Origin: JAAKFL01 sp964629645
GTDB taxonomy: Bacteria > Chlamydiota > Chlamydiia > Chlamydiales > SLFE01
Direction: 5' to 3'
NCBI GenBank assembly: GCA_964629645.1
Contig: CAZVSU010000012.1
Coordinates: 1 to 42,034, forward strand
DNA length: 42,034 bases
Both the position numbers and the translations under genes were made by a program. The notes below the pieces were generated by a model that was given only the letters and a program-made list of their open reading frames with translations, did no database searches and was not told where the DNA came from. How positions within the stretch are numbered: the first letter of the stretch is position 1; each line of letters opens with the position of its first letter. Positions 40,612 to 42,034 of the stretch are shown one piece after another.

Positions 40612-41320
40612 CCGGAACTTCCTTCTGTTTGATATTCTGATTGATGTCGAGAAGAAGCGGATTGTCCTGAAGCAGCCTTTCGACGTCAGACAACCGAAAC
40701 CCTTCAGGCAACGATTCAAAAATGCGCGTGACAAGCTCGAAATCTTCTCTTGTGTCGACTGTCAGTCTCAGGTGGGAAATATCGGGCTTCCTTTCAACCT
40801 GACTGATCGAAAATTGATCTTGGTGCTTCCGGATATATAAAGTCACGTGCTCTCTTTCACTCGGCGTTTTTGCAAGCCGGTTGACTTTTTCGAGGGCCTC
40901 TTTGGACATGATCTCAACATCGTAGCCGCGCGGGTAGGTTCTCAAAATCGTATTGGAGACATAATCCACTTGACCCGATAAAAAGTGGCTGAGCATCAAG
41001 TCGATAAGGTCCGGATCAAGCAAAGGGCAGTCGCTTGTCAGCCTGACAACAACATCGCAATCCCTTGATGCAGCCGCATATCGAGAGAGGACGTCGTTTT
41101 CAGAGCCCCGAAAAACTTTGACTCCCCTGCTCAGGCATAAATCTTCGATCGGATCATCAAGGGGGTTTGTTGTCGTGGCGACCACAATATCCCCCTCCTT
41201 AACGTGACGAACTCTTTCAATCAAGTGTTCAAGGAGAGGTTTTCCAAGGATCGGCATCATCACCTTTCCCTGCAGCCTCGTCGACCCCATGCGCGCTTGA
41301 ATGATCAGAGCGATTTTCAT
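40595..41320 (-). CDS. SpsF-like cytidylyltransferase (CMP-sugar activating)
   Basis: 241 residues. The nucleotide-binding N-terminus is IIQARMGSTRLQGKVMMPILGKPLLEHLIERV, then VVATTTNPLDDPI, GSENDVLSRYAAAS, VVRLTSDCPLLDPDLID, YVSNTILRTYPRG and RLTVDTREDFELV. This is the SpsF/NeuA-like family that activates nonulosonic acids as CMP derivatives. ATG 41320 overlaps the OsmC stop (ATGA). The gene overlaps the GNAT-NeuB gene by 17 bases, so CMP activation and synthesis are co-translated. Confidence 0.9.
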   Translation of the reverse strand: MKIALIIQARMGSTRLQGKVMMPILGKPLLEHLIERVRHVKEGDIVVATTTNPLDDPIEDLCLSRGVKVFRGSENDVLSRYAAASRDCDVVVRLTSDCPLLDPDLIDLMLSHFLSGQVDYVSNTILRTYPRGYDVEIMSKEALEKVNRLAKTPSEREHVTLYIRKHQDQFSISQVERKPDISHLRLTVDTREDFELVTRIFESLPEGFRLSDVERLLQDNPLLLDINQNIKQKEVPGESTI

Positions 41321-41706
41321 GTTGAAAAATTCCACTTGAATGTCATGTCTTGTTCAATCTCCGAATCTATGGCGTGGTGAACAGGGCAAGCGTGGGCCGC
41401 TTTTTCAAGCTTTTCGGCAGTTTTTTGATCAATCGGGCGAGAACAGTCAACAATGATCGTGAAGGCTTTAAAATGACCGGAAGCATCCATCACTTTTTCG
41501 ACTTCAATAGTTGTTCCCGTAAGATCGAAACCTAAGCTATTCGCCTTCATCGCCATAATGCTCAAAATACAAGAGCCGAGAGATCCCGCCAGAAGATCGG
41601 TTGGAGTGGGGTATTCTCCTATTCCTCCCCATTTTTCGCTCACATCCGTTGAAAAGTCGCCATCAACGCGTAAATCCCCTTCGTAAGTCATTTTGATAGA
41701 AGCCAT
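41317..41706 (-). CDS. OsmC/Ohr-family protein (peroxide-handling)
   Basis: 129 residues. The OsmC fold landmarks are PTPTDLLAGSLGSCILSIMAMKA (first redox Cys) and HACPVHHAI (second Cys). It reduces organic hydroperoxides with thiols in relatives; this small form is nearer YhfA/OsmC-like proteins. GGAGG lies shortly before the ATG (AAAGGAGGAAATAGTATG). First gene of the coupled nonulosonate operon, though its function looks unrelated. Confidence 0.9.
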   Translation of the reverse strand: MASIKMTYEGDLRVDGDFSTDVSEKWGGIGEYPTPTDLLAGSLGSCILSIMAMKANSLGFDLTGTTIEVEKVMDASGHFKAFTIIVDCSRPIDQKTAEKLEKAAHACPVHHAIDSEIEQDMTFKWNFST

Positions 41707-41837
41707 ACTATTTCCTCCTTTTTTGCAGTATTAACGCCCTCGATACAGAAAATCAAGTATTTATAAAGCCCTCGTCTTGATTGCCTTAGAATATGTGGCA
41801 CACAGATTGCTTCTTGTTTTTGTATCAGGGGGAGATT

Positions 41838-41984
41838 ATGCCAGAAAAAAAGAAGTCAAAAAAGCAGAAAAAATCAACGAAACAACAGCTTCTGAAACCG
41901 ATCCGCATCGAGACAGCCGAAAAAATGAAAAGGGACCTCTTATTGGAAGAGAAAGAAGAAGAACAAAAAAAGAAAAAGAATTGA
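41838..41984 (+). CDS. Lys/Glu-rich small protein, possibly truncated by an IS element
   Basis: 48 residues, with GGGGAGA three bases before the ATG. The sequence is almost entirely Lys, Glu and Gln in the first 20 and last 20 residues, with a short central helix (IRIETAEKMKRDLLLEEKE). The stop codon TGA lies inside TTGACATCC, the first bases of the putative IS end. So the original reading frame may have continued and been cut by insertion. It may be a normal short charged protein instead. Confidence 0.5.
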   Translation: MPEKKKSKKQKKSTKQQLLKPIRIETAEKMKRDLLLEEKEEEQKKKKN

Positions 41985-42034
41985 CATCCTCCCCTTGCGC
42001 TAGGCAAGAGGGATCCTTTCGCCAAAGGCTAAGC
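41981..42034 (-). mobile_element. Terminal part of an IS200/IS605-type (TnpB-carrying?) element
   Basis: From 41981 the plus strand reads TTGACATCCTCCCC, followed by an imperfect hairpin (CCCTTGC-GCTAG-GCAAGAGGG-like, 41993-42011). The TTGACATCCTCCCC start plus a sub-terminal hairpin is the familiar right end of IS605/IS1341-type elements (GAGGATGTCAA on the other strand). The rest of the element lies outside the window and no transposase is visible. The element would be oriented with its right end at 41981 on the minus strand. Confidence 0.55.

Noticed and set aside
1..42034. CRISPR array, rRNA operon, phage genes or a classic origin
   Set aside because: No regularly spaced direct repeats, rRNA motifs, phage structural genes or DnaA-box cluster were seen.

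Overview
The window looks like a chromosomal segment of a chlamydia-like bacterium (phylum Chlamydiota, probably one of the amoeba-associated 'environmental' families). The evidence is gene order and content. A PPi-type phosphofructokinase, an alpha/beta hydrolase, the Kdo transferase waaA and, further on, leuS recall a chlamydial neighbourhood. Around them lie rnr, cydAB, nusB and murB, together with an excess of eukaryote-like proteins: a RING-H2 finger, two eukaryotic-type protein kinases and a putative NSF N-domain-like protein. Base composition is moderate, by eye just under 50 % GC. The species cannot be fixed from this sequence alone.

Layout. 1-3400: the end of an unknown gene, then pfp and a hydrolase on the minus strand and a tandem initiator/elongator tRNA-Met pair. 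3420-12069: waaA, a small plus-strand gene, then a long minus-strand gene train that reads rnr, two DUF502 membrane proteins, upp, a cation diffusion facilitator, a DUF2937 protein, a DUF2878 protein and an unknown protein. Most of these overlap or almost touch. 12200-15714: small membrane-protein ORFs, a 19-bp palindrome, a 100-N assembly gap and leuS. 15727-24658 is an accessory region: a WNK-like kinase, two paralogous GrpB-GNAT fusion genes flanking a TPR protein, a membrane RING-H2 protein, a two-gene unknown operon, a lipoprotein and the NSF-N-like protein. 24700-31400: an MFS transporter, a quinone-oxidoreductase-like enzyme, RidA, DoxX, a DEDDh exonuclease, two unknown small proteins and a second WNK-like kinase. 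31421-34733: the overlapping operon nusB-murB-PHP phosphoesterase-folC. 35218-37642: cydAB. 37717-41706: a coupled minus-strand operon of an OsmC-like protein, an SpsF-like cytidylyltransferase, a GNAT-NeuB-SAF fusion, a HAD phosphatase and a Nudix hydrolase, which looks like part of a nonulosonic acid pathway. The last 54 bases look like the end of an IS200/IS605-type element that supplies the stop codon of the gene before it.

Three candidates stand out for novelty: a free-standing protein resembling the alpha-SNAP-binding N-domain of the eukaryotic fusion ATPase NSF (23223-23744); two bacterial kinases in which the catalytic beta3 lysine is missing and a lysine sits in the glycine-rich strand as in animal and plant WNK kinases (15727-16854 and 29776-31374); and the single-chain GNAT-NeuB-SAF enzyme (39067-40611). 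All functional calls come from reading motifs by eye, with no database search.
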